DNA of 64,000 nt from Brevibacterium moorei (GCF_024580735.1 NZ_JANIJX010000003.1:144895-208894), one strand, 5' to 3'; counted from the first letter of the stretch, positions 51,260 to 61,035 are shown. Notes: generated by a model not told the origin, from the sequence alone. Translations and numbers: made by a program.

Positions 51260-51302
51260 GAGGCCCGGACCCGCAGGAATCTGCGCGGTCCGGGCCTCTT
51301 TC
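51260..51302 (+). terminator. Terminator behind the nrdF fragment
   Basis: GAGGCCCGGACC and GGTCCGGGCCTC form a 12-base stem followed by TTTC. Probably the original nrdF terminator of the donor or ancestral copy. Confidence 0.75.
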
Positions 51303-51442
51303 GTGTCTTCTCTCGACAGCCATGGGAAGACTGCGATGACAGTGGACATCGTCAGTCGCTCGATTGACCTCAACACAGGCTCCTACATAGACTGATCGGC
51401 TCATCATTTTCAGGAAGCAGCGTTCGCGAAGGGAAACCCAGC

Positions 51443-52057
51443 ATGACTGTGAGTGAGGCGGCTCTCGATCTCTCCACTGTAGATTTCGTCACGAGCGATA
51501 CCCACTTCGGGCACGCTCGCATCATCGAACTCTGCGGCCGCCCGTTCAGTAGCGTTCAGGAGATGAACGGCGAACTGATCCGCCGCTGGAACAATGTCGT
51601 GGGTCCAGATGCCACTGTCCTTCATCTTGGCGACCTTGCGCTCGGAGAGCGAGAACGCTCGATCGGTCTCACTGCCGCACTCAATGGCCGAAAACTCATC
51701 GTGCCCGGCAATCATGACGTCTTCTGGTCGCACTACCGCGCGAGCGCGAAGTACAAAGCACTCAATGCAGAGCTGCTGGAACACGCTGGGTGGCAGTTGC
51801 TGACAGAGGAGGTCACCGCGGCGCTTGATGGGCGCGAGGTGGTCATCAGCCACTTTCCATATGCAGGAGACTCGCACGGCGAGGATCGGTATGCCAAGTT
51901 GCGTCCTACCGACACCGGGCTGCCGCTCATTCACGGGCATACTCACGACATCGACCATGGGCCACAGGGAAACTCCTTTCACGTCGGAGTCGACGCGCAC
52001 GATTTCGAGCCTATGCCGATGAGCGAAATCTCCCAGTGGTTGGCACAGATGAGCTGA
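51443..52057 (+). CDS. Metallophosphoesterase
   Basis: 204 aa, GAAGGGAAACC before ATG 51443. All calcineurin-like phosphoesterase motifs are present: SDTHFGH, GDLALG, GNHD, SHFPY and HGHTH. Small single-domain forms of this kind are often annotated as phage or mobile-element phosphoesterases; the substrate is unknown. Confidence 0.9.
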   Translation: MTVSEAALDLSTVDFVTSDTHFGHARIIELCGRPFSSVQEMNGELIRRWNNVVGPDATVLHLGDLALGERERSIGLTAALNGRKLIVPGNHDVFWSHYRASAKYKALNAELLEHAGWQLLTEEVTAALDGREVVISHFPYAGDSHGEDRYAKLRPTDTGLPLIHGHTHDIDHGPQGNSFHVGVDAHDFEPMPMSEISQWLAQMS

Positions 52058-52101
52058 CTACCGGGACTGCATCGGGTGATGCGTGGAGTCCACTAACGCG
52101 A

Positions 52102-52959
52102 TTAGGACGGCCACTCGAACCCTCTGTTTGTTCCATAGGAATCACGCCGAGCTGCGTAGGCCATGGTGGCCAGCTCGGATGCGTCGTTGCCGATGAGGAC
52201 ACGCATCGGTCGCTCTGGGCGACGGAGGTGTTCGGTGAGTGCCCTGGCCGCAATGCGGGGGTCCGCATCCTGGGCGGACGCGGCGGCATCGTTATGGGGC
52301 CAGGGGATTTCGGAAGTTCCGAATGCGGCGGTGCGCTGGCTATCGTACTGATCCAGGGGATGGGCAAAGGGCATGCTTGAACCCGCCCAGTCTGTAGCGA
52401 ATCCGCCCAACTGTGCGATCGTGACGTAGATGCCGAATGGTGCCACCTCGGCGGCAAGGGCCTCGCTGAAACCCTCTAAGCCCCATTTGCCGGCGTTGTA
52501 AAGGCCGAACATGGGCATGGAACCGATGGCGCCGACTGTCGAAATTTGCACGAGATCCCCACCTCCGGAGGCGCGGAGGTGGGGTATCGCGGCACGGGAG
52601 ACCCACATAGCGCCGAACAGATTTAGGTCGAGGTGGTCCCGAGCCTCGGACTCGGTGACTTCCTCGAGGGCGCCCACGAACCCAGTGCCGGCGTTGTTGA
52701 CGACAATATTGAGCCCGCCGAAGATCTTGGCAGCACAGTTGATGGCATTTTGCACGTCGGTCGCATCTCGGACGTCGAGTACGACCTCTGCCGCGGTATC
52801 CGGATGATCCCTGACGAGGTCGTCTAGAGCTCCTCGCGCACGGACCGTTCCGACGACGTTATCGCCATTGGCTGCGGCAGCCTCGGCGAATGCGCGTCCC
52901 AGCCCGCGTCCGGCACCGGTAATCAACCATGTGCGTGGAGTGGAAAGTGACATGGTCAT
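52102..52959 (-). CDS. Short-chain dehydrogenase/reductase
   Basis: 285 aa from the ATG at 52957-52959 (GGGAG six bases upstream on the minus strand). Rossmann motif TGAGRGLG near the N-terminus, NNAG, and catalytic Ser with YNAGK (Tyr-x-x-x-Lys). Classical SDR of unknown substrate. It is divergent from a tetR-type gene with paired palindromes between them, so it is probably that regulator's target. Confidence 0.9.
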   Translation of the reverse strand: MTMSLSTPRTWLITGAGRGLGRAFAEAAAANGDNVVGTVRARGALDDLVRDHPDTAAEVVLDVRDATDVQNAINCAAKIFGGLNIVVNNAGTGFVGALEEVTESEARDHLDLNLFGAMWVSRAAIPHLRASGGGDLVQISTVGAIGSMPMFGLYNAGKWGLEGFSEALAAEVAPFGIYVTIAQLGGFATDWAGSSMPFAHPLDQYDSQRTAAFGTSEIPWPHNDAAASAQDADPRIAARALTEHLRRPERPMRVLIGNDASELATMAYAARRDSYGTNRGFEWPS

Positions 52960-52974
52960 AACAGACTCCCTAAG

Positions 52975-53035
52975 CGAGACGATACGTCTCGTCATTGTTA
53001 CTCACACGGTCCGAACGAGTCAAGACGGACCGTCT
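52975..53035. promoter_or_regulatory. Two TetR-type operator candidates
   Basis: CGAGACG-ATA-CGTCTCG (52975-52991, perfect) and AGACG-GAC-CGTCT (53023-53035, perfect) share the form AGACG-N3-CGTCT and lie 46 bases centre to centre in the SDR/tetR divergent gap. A longer pair ACGGTCC/GGACCGT overlaps the second. Confidence 0.65.
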
Positions 53036-53060
53036 CGTTGACTCAGTTAGGATGTTTTTC

Positions 53061-53754
53061 ATGTCGGCCTCACCTCAGAACGCGTCAAATGAAGATGCAT
53101 CCGTCGCAGCATCCACACATAACCGAGGAAAGGCGAGTGTGAACTCCAGTGACAAGCGTGCCTTTGCCCCGGGGCCCAATGTTGCTCGTCGCAGTGAACG
53201 AGCGCGCACGGCAATCCTGACGTCGGCACTTCAACTGGCCCGAGATGTCGGCTATTCTCGGATGAGCATCGAGGGAATCGCTGCGGACGCCGGTGTGGGG
53301 AAGCAGACCATTTATCGGTGGTGGCCGTCCAAGGCTGCGGTAGTGTTCGATGCCATCCTGGAGCAGAACAGTCAGGACGGCGGCGAGGTCGTCATCCCAG
53401 ACACTGGGGATGTGGGGGGCGGATCTGCGGACCCTCATCCGTGCCACGGTTACTGAGCTGAGAGACGCTTCGACGGATCGATTGCAGCGTGCGCTGGTGG
53501 CAGAGGTCCAAGCCGATCTGGATGTATCCCGGGATCTTGTTGAACGACTCCTCCGACCTCAAATGGAGGCCACTGCGCTGCGAGTCGAGGCAGCTGTCGT
53601 GGTGGGGCAGGCTTCTGAATCGGTGGATTCGGAGTTGGTGGTCGAGTTGATCTTCGGCCCGATCTTTCACCGGTGGTTGTTGAGGACAGGGGAGCTGAAC
53701 GACGCCTATGCCGATCGACTGACGGCGGCTGTATTACGTACGATCCGGCCTTAG
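53061..53754 (+). pseudogene. TetR-family regulator gene with a frameshift
   Basis: The first part (to a stop at 53456) has a TetR helix-turn-helix: RTAILTSALQLARDVGYSRM, SIEGIAADAGVGKQTIYRWWPSKAAV. After the G6 run at 53414-53419 the match moves to another frame (ADLRTLIRATVTELRDASTD and onward to 53754), giving the normal ligand-binding domain. One G too many breaks the gene. Expected length about 230 aa. Either a real pseudogene, a phase-variable tract or a sequencing error. Confidence 0.8.
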
Positions 53755-54343
53755 CATCGCGCGCCGCTCCCACTCCTCCCCGGTGATCTCATACACGACC
53801 TCGCCCAGTTCCGCCCCTGGTAGCGGATCGTCCCAGTGCCGGACCTCGGTCCTGATGTGGCGCATCCCGATCTTCTCCATGACCCGCCGGGAGGGGGTAT
53901 TGACCGCCATCGTCTCCGCCCACGCGCGCTGCAGCCCGACTGTTCCGAAGGCGTACTGCAGGAGCGCTCTGGCCCCCTCCGGCGCATACCCCTGGCCCCC
54001 ATTGCGAGCGCAGCACCCGCCAGCCGATCTCAGCCTCGTCGGGTTGCAACGCTGCCTCGGGTTCCAACGTCGCGCCGGGTTCGGAGTCGCCGCGGCCCAA
54101 GTCCCACCAGCCGACGAACCGGTCGCCTGCATACCCGACCCACCAGCCGAGGCCTACGGCATCCGCGCTGGTGTCGGCGCACCTCGGCGTCCAGAACTCG
54201 TCGGTCTCCGCAAGGCTCCGCGCACGGCCCAGCAGAAACCGCATCACTTGGGGATCCGTGTCCAGCTGCCGGTGCAAGGGCAGGTGTGCCGGCGTCATCG
54301 GCCGCAGTTCGAGCCTTTGCGTGGTGATGACCGGACGTGTCAT
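53734..54343 (-). pseudogene. GNAT acetyltransferase gene with a frameshift
   Basis: Starts at the ATG 54341-54343 (ATGA overlap with the MFS gene): MTRPVITTQRLELRPMTPAH. The frame breaks at a run of five G on the coding strand (53996-54000 as C5): the WGQGYA motif A is split, and the rest (EGARALLQYAFGTVGLQRAW and onward) is in another frame ending near 53734. Removing one G restores a complete RimJ/RimL-like enzyme of about 200 aa. Confidence 0.82.
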
Positions 54344-55695
54344 GTGGGCGTCCCTGTCTGCGCGTAGCGGCGTGAGAGCAATCGGTACTGTGGCGTGAGG
54401 GCGGCGATCCCCGCCAGGATGATGCACCCGATCCCGGTGGCCAACAGGATCAGGGCGATGCCGCGATTGTGCCCGCTGCCCAGCACCGGCGCCCAGAGGG
54501 CGGCCCCCGCCTCGGTGCGCAGGGCGGGGATGATCCAGAGTTCGGCCAGGGGAGCGACCAGCAGCGCGGTGATCGGTGCCGCTGCGGCTTCGAACGTATT
54601 GGCGAAGCCGAACACCCGCCCCTGCTTCTCATAGGGCACGACGCGCTGGATGACCGTCTGTTCGGCGGCCTCGATCGCGGGAATCAGGGCCATGAACACC
54701 CAGATCCCGAGGATGAAGACCCATCCCTGTTCGCGGATCGTGCTGAGCGCTCCGATCAGGCCGATCGCCGCGGCCAGCAGCAGCATCGTGCGAATCGGAT
54801 TGCGGCCCAGCCCCTTGAGTGCGACGACCGAGCCGCCGACGATGAACCCGGTCGACATGACGGCGAACCAGATGCCCCACCCCTGCACGCCGAACATCTC
54901 GATGCCGTAGGGGTCCATCACGGCCATGGCTGCGCCGCTGAATAGGTTGTTCACGGTTGTGAACAGGACCAGGGCCACCAGCCCGGGGACGGCCACCACG
55001 GCCAGCCAGCCGCCGCGCAGGTCGACCCAGCCGGTTACCTCGCCCGCGGTCGCGATCCGGCGTTCCGGGATGCGCAGTGACAGCAGGTGGAGGAGGGTCA
55101 GTGTCAGCGCTCCGACCCCGATGAGCAGGGTCGGTCCCATGCCGAGGAATCCGACGGAGAGTCCGCTGAAGACGCTGGTGACGATCATCCCCACGCCCTG
55201 GACGGTGCCCACCAGGCCGTTGGCGTTGGGGCGGCGCTCGGCCGGGACCAGCAGGGTCACCGTCGTCGACAGCGCGATGGAGCGCAGTTGTTCGACCACA
55301 GCGCCGGCCAAGAGGACGATGGCGAACAGCCAGAACCACGGCAGGCCGAGGTCGATGATCCGTTGCTCGCCAATTGCGAAGAAGGCGGCGGAGTCGAGGG
55401 CGAATACGATGAGGGCGGCGAGCGTGGCCCAGGTCATGACCGCCTTCTTGCGGAACCGGTCGACGAGGGTGCCGAAGAACATGCTGAAAACGGAGACGAA
55501 GAGCATATAGGCCGCGGCGATGACGCCGGCGACGATCACATTGCGCGTCTGCGCATAGGCCCAGAAGGTCAGGGCGAACCAGACGAAGCTGGTCGTCACA
55601 TTCGCGGCGGCTGTGTTGACCAGCACGTGCAGAAAGGTCCGGTAGCCCTGTGGCGCCGTCACTTCGTCCGCATCTGCGCTCCCGGCTGATTCCAT
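54340..55695 (-). CDS. MFS transporter (macrolide-efflux-like)
   Basis: 451 aa from the ATG at 55693-55695 with GGAGGTGGCC upstream. Twelve hydrophobic helices and the loop signature GTLVDRFRKKAVM between helices 2 and 3. Sequence style (FVWFALTFWAYAQTRN, YEKQGRVFGFANTFEAAAAP) matches Mef-type drug/H+ antiporters. Substrate unknown. Operon with the frameshifted GNAT gene downstream, a pairing seen in resistance loci. Confidence 0.88.
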   Translation of the reverse strand: MESAGSADADEVTAPQGYRTFLHVLVNTAAANVTTSFVWFALTFWAYAQTRNVIVAGVIAAAYMLFVSVFSMFFGTLVDRFRKKAVMTWATLAALIVFALDSAAFFAIGEQRIIDLGLPWFWLFAIVLLAGAVVEQLRSIALSTTVTLLVPAERRPNANGLVGTVQGVGMIVTSVFSGLSVGFLGMGPTLLIGVGALTLTLLHLLSLRIPERRIATAGEVTGWVDLRGGWLAVVAVPGLVALVLFTTVNNLFSGAAMAVMDPYGIEMFGVQGWGIWFAVMSTGFIVGGSVVALKGLGRNPIRTMLLLAAAIGLIGALSTIREQGWVFILGIWVFMALIPAIEAAEQTVIQRVVPYEKQGRVFGFANTFEAAAAPITALLVAPLAELWIIPALRTEAGAALWAPVLGSGHNRGIALILLATGIGCIILAGIAALTPQYRLLSRRYAQTGTPT

Positions 55696-55808
55696 AGGGG
55701 CCACCTCCAAGGGGCGGGCGGTAGTGAGGTCAATAAACCACAGTCGGCCGGCGGGGTCAAGGGCTGTGTGCGGGCCGGACTCGGCGGGCGCGGGCGAGGC
55801 GAACCGAA

Positions 55809-55814
55809 TAGCAT
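55809..55814 (+). promoter_or_regulatory. -10 element TAGCAT of the beta-lactamase-like gene (leaderless)
   Basis: TAGCAT is followed by six bases and ATG 55821, with no ribosome site. Same as the elements at 10558 and 41852. Confidence 0.5.
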
Positions 55815-55820
55815 GCGGAT

Positions 55821-56714
55821 ATGCCCTCGAATCCGACCTTCCCCGTTCCTCCTGACGCTTCGGGTCTGGAGTGGTCCATCAGCATCGACGAAGTCGCCGA
55901 GCGGGCCCCTGCCTATCGGACATCACCGGATCGGCCTGCGCCCGACAGGCCTTCACCCGCCCGCCCACAGCCGGACCACAATTTGTTCGCCCACGACCGG
56001 GACCGGACACTGCGGACCGCCAGCGTGGGCAAGATCTTCCTGCTCATCGAGGTCTGCACCCGGTTCCACGACGGCCGCCTGGACCCGGCCGACCGGCTCC
56101 AGGTGCCCGCCGAACACGAGGTCGCAGATTCCGGCCTGCTCTACCTGTTCCGCGACCGGGCGATCACGCTCGACGACGCCTGCCTGCTGGTGGGCGCGGT
56201 GAGTGACAATCTGGCGACCAACGGGCTGCTGGCCCGCTGCGGGCTCGAAGCGGTGCAGGCGGTGGCGCCGGCGCTGGGACTGGAGCAGACCTCGCTGCTG
56301 GATTTCATCCGCGACGCCAGGACCCCTGAGCTGCCGTGGACCCCGTCCTATGGCACGGCGGGGGAACTCTCGCGGCTCATGCGGCTGCTGCAGGACGGCG
56401 CTGTGGTCTCCCCGGAGGTGTCCGCGCGGGTTTTGCGCTATCTGGCAGCCGATACAGATGTGTCGATGGTGGCAGGGGGATTCCATATCGACCCCTTGGC
56501 ACATATCGAGGCGGACGGTTCCCTGCTGGTCCGCCACAAGACGGGCAGCGACTCCCAGATCAGGGTCGACGTCGGCCTGGTGGAAGGGCCGGCCCGCACC
56601 GTGAGCTATGCGGTGGGGGCGAACTGGCATGCCTCAGCGGTCGATCACCGCGTCGGGGTCGAGGACTATATGCGGTCCCTGGGAGAGGTCATAAGGGCCC
56701 TGGTCCTCGGCTGA
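55821..56714 (+). CDS. Class A beta-lactamase-like serine hydrolase, no signal peptide
   Basis: 297 aa. All three class A motifs: Ser68-V-G-Lys71 (SxxK), Ser128-Asp-Asn130 (SDN) and Lys240-Thr-Gly (KTG). The N-terminus is hydrophilic and proline-rich, with no export signal, unlike true secreted beta-lactamases. The Omega-loop Glu (ExxLN) is not obvious (TPELPW). So this is more likely a cytoplasmic hydrolase of the family than a resistance enzyme. Leaderless start. Confidence 0.8.
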   Translation: MPSNPTFPVPPDASGLEWSISIDEVAERAPAYRTSPDRPAPDRPSPARPQPDHNLFAHDRDRTLRTASVGKIFLLIEVCTRFHDGRLDPADRLQVPAEHEVADSGLLYLFRDRAITLDDACLLVGAVSDNLATNGLLARCGLEAVQAVAPALGLEQTSLLDFIRDARTPELPWTPSYGTAGELSRLMRLLQDGAVVSPEVSARVLRYLAADTDVSMVAGGFHIDPLAHIEADGSLLVRHKTGSDSQIRVDVGLVEGPARTVSYAVGANWHASAVDHRVGVEDYMRSLGEVIRALVLG

Positions 56715-56751
56715 GGCCAGGGCCCCGGCCCCGTGGAACGAGCTCGGAGCC

Positions 56752-57735
56752 TCACCAGCGGTTAAGCTTCGTCTCCAGCTCGGCGCGGGCGGCTGCGAAC
56801 TGGCCGCTCAGTTCGGCTGCCAGTTCGGCCACCGGACGCGATTCGGTAATCGCGCCGATGCCCTGGCCCGAACCCCAGATCTCCTTCCAGGCCTTGGGCG
56901 CGGTCTTGCCGTCGGCCCCGGTGGCGAAGGTCATCTGGGTGGGATCGGACTGCGGGAGGTCGTCAGGGTTCAGCCCCGCCTGGCTGATCGAGCCGCGCAG
57001 GTAGTTCCCGTGCACCCCGGTGAACAGGTTGGAGTAGACGATGTCCTCGGCGCCGGAGGACACGACCATGTCGCGGTAGCCCTCGACGACGTTCGCCTCG
57101 GGGGTGGACAGGAACGCCGAGCCCATATAGGCGGCGTCCGCGCCGGCGGCCAGGGCTGCCAGGATGGAGCGGCCGTGGCCGATCGCGCCGGACAGGGCGA
57201 TGGTCCCGTCGAACCAGCTGCGGATCTCCTGGAGCAGGGCGAAGGGGGACTGGGCGCCCGCGTGCCCGCCTGCGCCGGCGGCCACGGCGATGAGGCCGTC
57301 GGCTCCCTTTTCGACGGCCTTGTGGGCGAAGCGGTTGTTGATGACGTCGTGTAAGACGATGCCGCCATAGGAGTGGACGGCCGCGTTGACGTCTTCCCTG
57401 GCGCCCAGGGAGGTGATGACGATCGGCACCTTGTGGTCGACGACGACGCCCAGGTCGTGTTCGAGCCGGTTATTGGTCTTGTGCACGATGAGGTTCGTGG
57501 CGAACGGCGCCACGGGTACACCCGGATTGGCCGCGGCATAGGCGGCATTCGACTCCGAGATGTCGTCGAGCCAGTCGGCCAGGGCCTCCTGCGGGCGCGC
57601 ATTGAGGGTGGGGAAGGAGCCGACGAGTCCGGCCTGGCACTGGGCCTTGACCAGTTCGGGCCCCGATGCGATGAACATGGGGGAGCAGATCACGGGCAGG
57701 GAAAGCCTGCCGTCGAGGATTTCGGGTAGGGCCAT
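56752..57735 (-). CDS. Nitronate monooxygenase/flavin oxidoreductase (2-nitropropane dioxygenase family)
   Basis: 327 aa, AAAGGAGACGCTC upstream of its ATG. FMN-binding TIM barrel: LPVICSPMFIASGPELVKAQ, GLIAVAAGAGGHAG, IALSGAIGHGRSILAALAAG, AAYMGSAFLSTPEA. It oxidises nitronates or acts as an NAD(P)H:flavin oxidoreductase. Near a fatty-acid/valine catabolic operon and sharing a promoter motif with it. Confidence 0.88.
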   Translation of the reverse strand: MALPEILDGRLSLPVICSPMFIASGPELVKAQCQAGLVGSFPTLNARPQEALADWLDDISESNAAYAAANPGVPVAPFATNLIVHKTNNRLEHDLGVVVDHKVPIVITSLGAREDVNAAVHSYGGIVLHDVINNRFAHKAVEKGADGLIAVAAGAGGHAGAQSPFALLQEIRSWFDGTIALSGAIGHGRSILAALAAGADAAYMGSAFLSTPEANVVEGYRDMVVSSGAEDIVYSNLFTGVHGNYLRGSISQAGLNPDDLPQSDPTQMTFATGADGKTAPKAWKEIWGSGQGIGAITESRPVAELAAELSGQFAAARAELETKLNRW

Positions 57736-57891
57736 GAGCGTCTCCTTTGGGCTGCATGATCGTTCGTTCAGTCTTACTGTAGTCCACTTTCAGGGTATAC
57801 AGTCCAATCTGACTGTTTTTCGTGTGAAGGAAGAGCGGGCCCGGAAGCGCATCCGGACCCGCCCCAGCCGGTCCTCCGAAACGGACCCGTG
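57736..57891. promoter_or_regulatory. Promoter region of the nitronate monooxygenase gene with CTGTAGTCCA motif
   Basis: CTGTAGTCCA at 57777-57786 and a partial copy ACAGTCCA at 57799-57806. The complement TGGACTACAG occurs in the promoter of the acyl-CoA dehydrogenase operon (60925-60934). Confidence 0.4.
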
Positions 57892-58668
57892 TCAGTTGTT
57901 CGTGAAGTGCGCCTCGCGCTTCTCGACGAACGCTGCCATACCCTCGGTTTGGTCGGCAGTGGCCAGCGAGGAGTGGAACAGTCGGCGCTCATAGTCCAAG
58001 CCCACCTGCAGGCTGGTCTCGAAGGCGACGTTGACGGCCTCCTTGACCATCGCCGAGGCTATCTGCGATTTGGCGGCGATCGTCCCGGCGACCTCCCTGG
58101 CGGTCGCCAACAGGTCATCGGGCTCGGTCACCCGAGCCGCCAAGCCGGAGCGCTCGGCCTCGGCCGCGTCGATCATCCGCCCGGTCAGGCACAGGTCCAT
58201 CGCCTTGGCCTTGCCGATCGCGCGGGTCAAGCGCTGGGAGCCTCCCATCCCGGGCAGCACGCCCAGGTTGATCTCCGGCTGGCCGAACTTCGCCTTGGTG
58301 CTGGCGATGAGGATGTCGCACATCATCGCCAGCTCGCACCCGCCACCCAGGGCGAATCCGTTGACGGCGGCGATCACGGGTTTGCGTACATCGGTCAAGC
58401 GCTGCCAGCCGGCGAACCAGTCGTTGACGAATGCCTTGGAGAAGCCCAGGTCCGCCATTTCCTTGATGTCCGCACCGGCGGCGAAGGCGCGGCCCGCACC
58501 GGTGATGATGATCGCCGAGACCTCCGGGTCCGCGTCGAAGGCGGCCGCGGCGGTGGTGACCTCGGCCAGGATCTGATTGTTCAGCGCGTTGAGCGCCTCA
58601 GGGCGGTTCAGCGTGATGGTCGCGATGCCCTCGCCCGATTCGGTCAGGATGGTTTCATAGGTGCTCAT
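57892..58668 (-). CDS. Enoyl-CoA hydratase
   Basis: 258 aa crotonase-fold protein: oxyanion-hole [11 protein letters not shown] and [13 protein letters not shown], with catalytic Glu in the latter and in [17 protein letters not shown]. Hydrates enoyl-CoA to 3-hydroxyacyl-CoA; in this operon probably methacrylyl-CoA. ATGA overlap with the upstream hydrolase gene. Confidence 0.93.
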   Translation of the reverse strand: MSTYETILTESGEGIATITLNRPEALNALNNQILAEVTTAAAAFDADPEVSAIIITGAGRAFAAGADIKEMADLGFSKAFVNDWFAGWQRLTDVRKPVIAAVNGFALGGGCELAMMCDILIASTKAKFGQPEINLGVLPGMGGSQRLTRAIGKAKAMDLCLTGRMIDAAEAERSGLAARVTEPDDLLATAREVAGTIAAKSQIASAMVKEAVNVAFETSLQVGLDYERRLFHSSLATADQTEGMAAFVEKREAHFTNN

Positions 58669-59717
58669 GCGAAGACCTTCTGTTCGTGTTCGTCGGTCAG
58701 GATGGAATCGATCTCGGCGGGATCCACGGCCTCCAGGGTCGCGGGGTTCCAGGAGGGGTTGCGGTCCTTGTCGATGACCTGCGCGCGGATGCCCTCGACC
58801 AGATCGGGGTGCTCGCCCAGGTTCAGCGCCACCCGCAGATCGCGTTCCAGTACATCGTGCAGGTCCATGTCAGCTGCACTCCGGATCATCCGCAGGGTCA
58901 GTTCGACCGAACGGGGGGACTTGGCGGCGATCGCCGCGGCCGCCTCCTGCGCGCGGGGCTCGGGGCGGGAGCGCAGAGCCGTCACGACCTCGGCGGCGGT
59001 ATCGTGCGCGAAGGCGGCGTCGATCCACTCGAGGTCGCCTGCCAGGGCAGGGGCGCCCGGTTCCGCGGCGAAGCGGCGCACGGTCGCCTCGGAGGCATCG
59101 GCGGCCAGGGCTTCCTGGAGTTCGGCCAGGCGCTCGGCCGGCACATAGTAGTCGGCCAGGCCATAGGCCACAGCGTCGGCTGCACCGATCGACTCGCTCG
59201 ACAGGCCCATGTAGATGCCGATCCGGTGGGGCATGCGGGCCAGCAGATAGGTCGCGCCCACATCGGGGAACAGTCCGATGCCCGTCTCCGGCATCGCGAT
59301 CTTCGTCGAATCGCTGACGATGCGCACACTTCCGTGGGCGGAGATTCCCACGCCGCCGCCCATCGTGATGCCATCCATGATTGCGATATAGGGCTTGGGA
59401 TAGGTCGCGATCAGGTCGTTCATCCGGTACTCCTTGGAGAAGAAGTCCAGCGCGCCTCTGGTGCCCTGCGTGATGGCCGCGTGGACGGCCTTGATGTCGC
59501 CACCGGCGCACAGTCCGCGTTCGCCGGCGCCGGTGATCAGTACGGCATCGACTGCGGCATCGGTCGCCCAGGCGCGCAGGGCCTCGTCCACCAGGTGGAC
59601 CATCTCCTCGTTCAGCGCGTTGATCGCGCGCGGACGATTGAGTTCGATGTGGCCCAGCCGGCCCCGTACCGTTGTGATGACGGTGGGATCGACCGGTGGT
59701 GTGGCTTCGTTGCTCAT
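58665..59717 (-). CDS. 3-hydroxyisobutyryl-CoA hydrolase
   Basis: 350 aa from the ATG at 59715-59717 (AGGAG upstream; TTG one codon earlier rejected). Crotonase fold with the hydrolase-type insertions: [48 protein letters not shown]. Cleaves 3-hydroxyisobutyryl-CoA in valine breakdown. TGATG overlap with the acyl-CoA dehydrogenase gene. Confidence 0.92.
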   Translation of the reverse strand: MSNEATPPVDPTVITTVRGRLGHIELNRPRAINALNEEMVHLVDEALRAWATDAAVDAVLITGAGERGLCAGGDIKAVHAAITQGTRGALDFFSKEYRMNDLIATYPKPYIAIMDGITMGGGVGISAHGSVRIVSDSTKIAMPETGIGLFPDVGATYLLARMPHRIGIYMGLSSESIGAADAVAYGLADYYVPAERLAELQEALAADASEATVRRFAAEPGAPALAGDLEWIDAAFAHDTAAEVVTALRSRPEPRAQEAAAAIAAKSPRSVELTLRMIRSAADMDLHDVLERDLRVALNLGEHPDLVEGIRAQVIDKDRNPSWNPATLEAVDPAEIDSILTDEHEQKVFA

Positions 59718-60883
59718 CAACCTACTCCTGTGCTTTTGCGGGAAATGATCACTTTCATGATTTCATTGGTGCCCTCGAGGATCTGGTGCACTCTCAGATC
59801 GCGGACGATCTTCTCGATCCCGTACTCCTGGAGGTACCCGTAGCCGCCCAGTAGCTGCAGCGCCCGGTTGGCCACGTCGAAGCCCGTATCCGTCGCCTTG
59901 AGCTTGGCCATGGCCGACAGCAGGGAGGTGTCGGGATCGCCTGCGTCATAGGCCCGGGCGGCCCGCCACAGCAGGGACCTTGCGGCCTCGAGGTCTGCCT
60001 GCAGCTGGGCGACCTCGAAACGCAGCGCCTGGAACTGTGTCAGGTCCTGGCCGAACGCCTGGCGCTCGCCCAAATATGCCACCGCCTGTTCGAGCGCGGC
60101 CTGCGCCCCGCCCAGGGAACAGGCACCGATGTTGAGCCGGCCGCCGTCCAATCCGCTCATCGCGATCTTGAAGCCCTGCCCCTCCTCGCCGAGTCGGTTG
60201 GCCACCGGCACGCGCACGTTCTCCAGGTAGACCTGCCGGGTCGGCTGGGCCCGCCAGCCCATCTTCTTCTCATTGGCGCCGAAGGACAGCCCGGGGGTGT
60301 CGCGGTCGATGAGGAAGCTGGAGATGCCGCGGGCCCCGGCCTGTCCGGTGCGGGCCATGAGGAGGTAGACATCGGTTTCGCCCGCTCCGGAGATGAACTG
60401 CTTGGTGCCGTTGAGCACGTAGTGCTCACCGTCGCGCCGGGCGGTCGAGGCGATCGCGGCGGCATCCGAACCCGCATTCGGCTCGGTCAGGCAGTAGCTG
60501 GCCAGGGCTTCGAAGGACGTCAGGCGCGTCAGCCACTTCTCCTTCTGTTCGGGGGAACCGTAGCGGGAGACCATCCACGTAGCCATATTGTGGATGGAGA
60601 TGTACGAGGCGACCGCCGGGTCCGCGGTCGACAGGGCTTCGAACACGACGACCGCGTCCATCCGTCCCAGGCCCGAGCCGCCGTAATCCTCGTCTGCGTA
60701 GATCCCGCCCATGCCCAACTCTGCCGTCGCTTTGATGGCGTCGATGGGGAAGTGGTGTGCGGCGTCCCATTCCAGTGCATGGGGTGCGAGCTGTTCGTCT
60801 GCGAATTGGCGGCACATGGCCGCGAGCTCGAGTTGGTCCTCGTCCAACCCGAACGGGCGGGCCGCCGCGCTGCTGTGTGCCAT
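59717..60883 (-). CDS. Acyl-CoA dehydrogenase (isobutyryl-CoA dehydrogenase-like)
   Basis: 388 aa, CGGAGGACCTCC before its ATG. FAD-binding YCLTEPNAGSDAAAI and the C-terminal VHQILEGTNEIMKVIISRKS; the signature RDLRVHQILEGTNEIM typical of short/branched-chain enzymes. First gene of a three-gene operon with hydrolase and hydratase, so isobutyryl-CoA to methacrylyl-CoA is the likely step. Confidence 0.93.
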   Translation of the reverse strand: MAHSSAAARPFGLDEDQLELAAMCRQFADEQLAPHALEWDAAHHFPIDAIKATAELGMGGIYADEDYGGSGLGRMDAVVVFEALSTADPAVASYISIHNMATWMVSRYGSPEQKEKWLTRLTSFEALASYCLTEPNAGSDAAAIASTARRDGEHYVLNGTKQFISGAGETDVYLLMARTGQAGARGISSFLIDRDTPGLSFGANEKKMGWRAQPTRQVYLENVRVPVANRLGEEGQGFKIAMSGLDGGRLNIGACSLGGAQAALEQAVAYLGERQAFGQDLTQFQALRFEVAQLQADLEAARSLLWRAARAYDAGDPDTSLLSAMAKLKATDTGFDVANRALQLLGGYGYLQEYGIEKIVRDLRVHQILEGTNEIMKVIISRKSTGVG

Positions 60884-60906
60884 GGAGGTCCTCCGATCAT
60901 CTGGCC

Positions 60907-60936
60907 GACCACACCGCTGTGGTCTGGACTACAGAC
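60907..60936. promoter_or_regulatory. Nested palindromes upstream of the valine-type operon
   Basis: GACCACA-CCGC-TGTGGTC (60907-60924) and GTCTG-GACTA-CAGAC (60922-60936), overlapping by three bases, 24 bases or more before the acyl-CoA dehydrogenase start. Candidate operators for the adjacent MarR regulator. Confidence 0.5.
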
Positions 60937-61035
60937 TAACAGAACACTAGGACGTCCAAGTAATAGGCTGGTGTGCCTGGATACGCCCCGGACGGGACGG
61001 GCGACGCTGCCACCGGCGGACCGGAGGAGCCGCCT

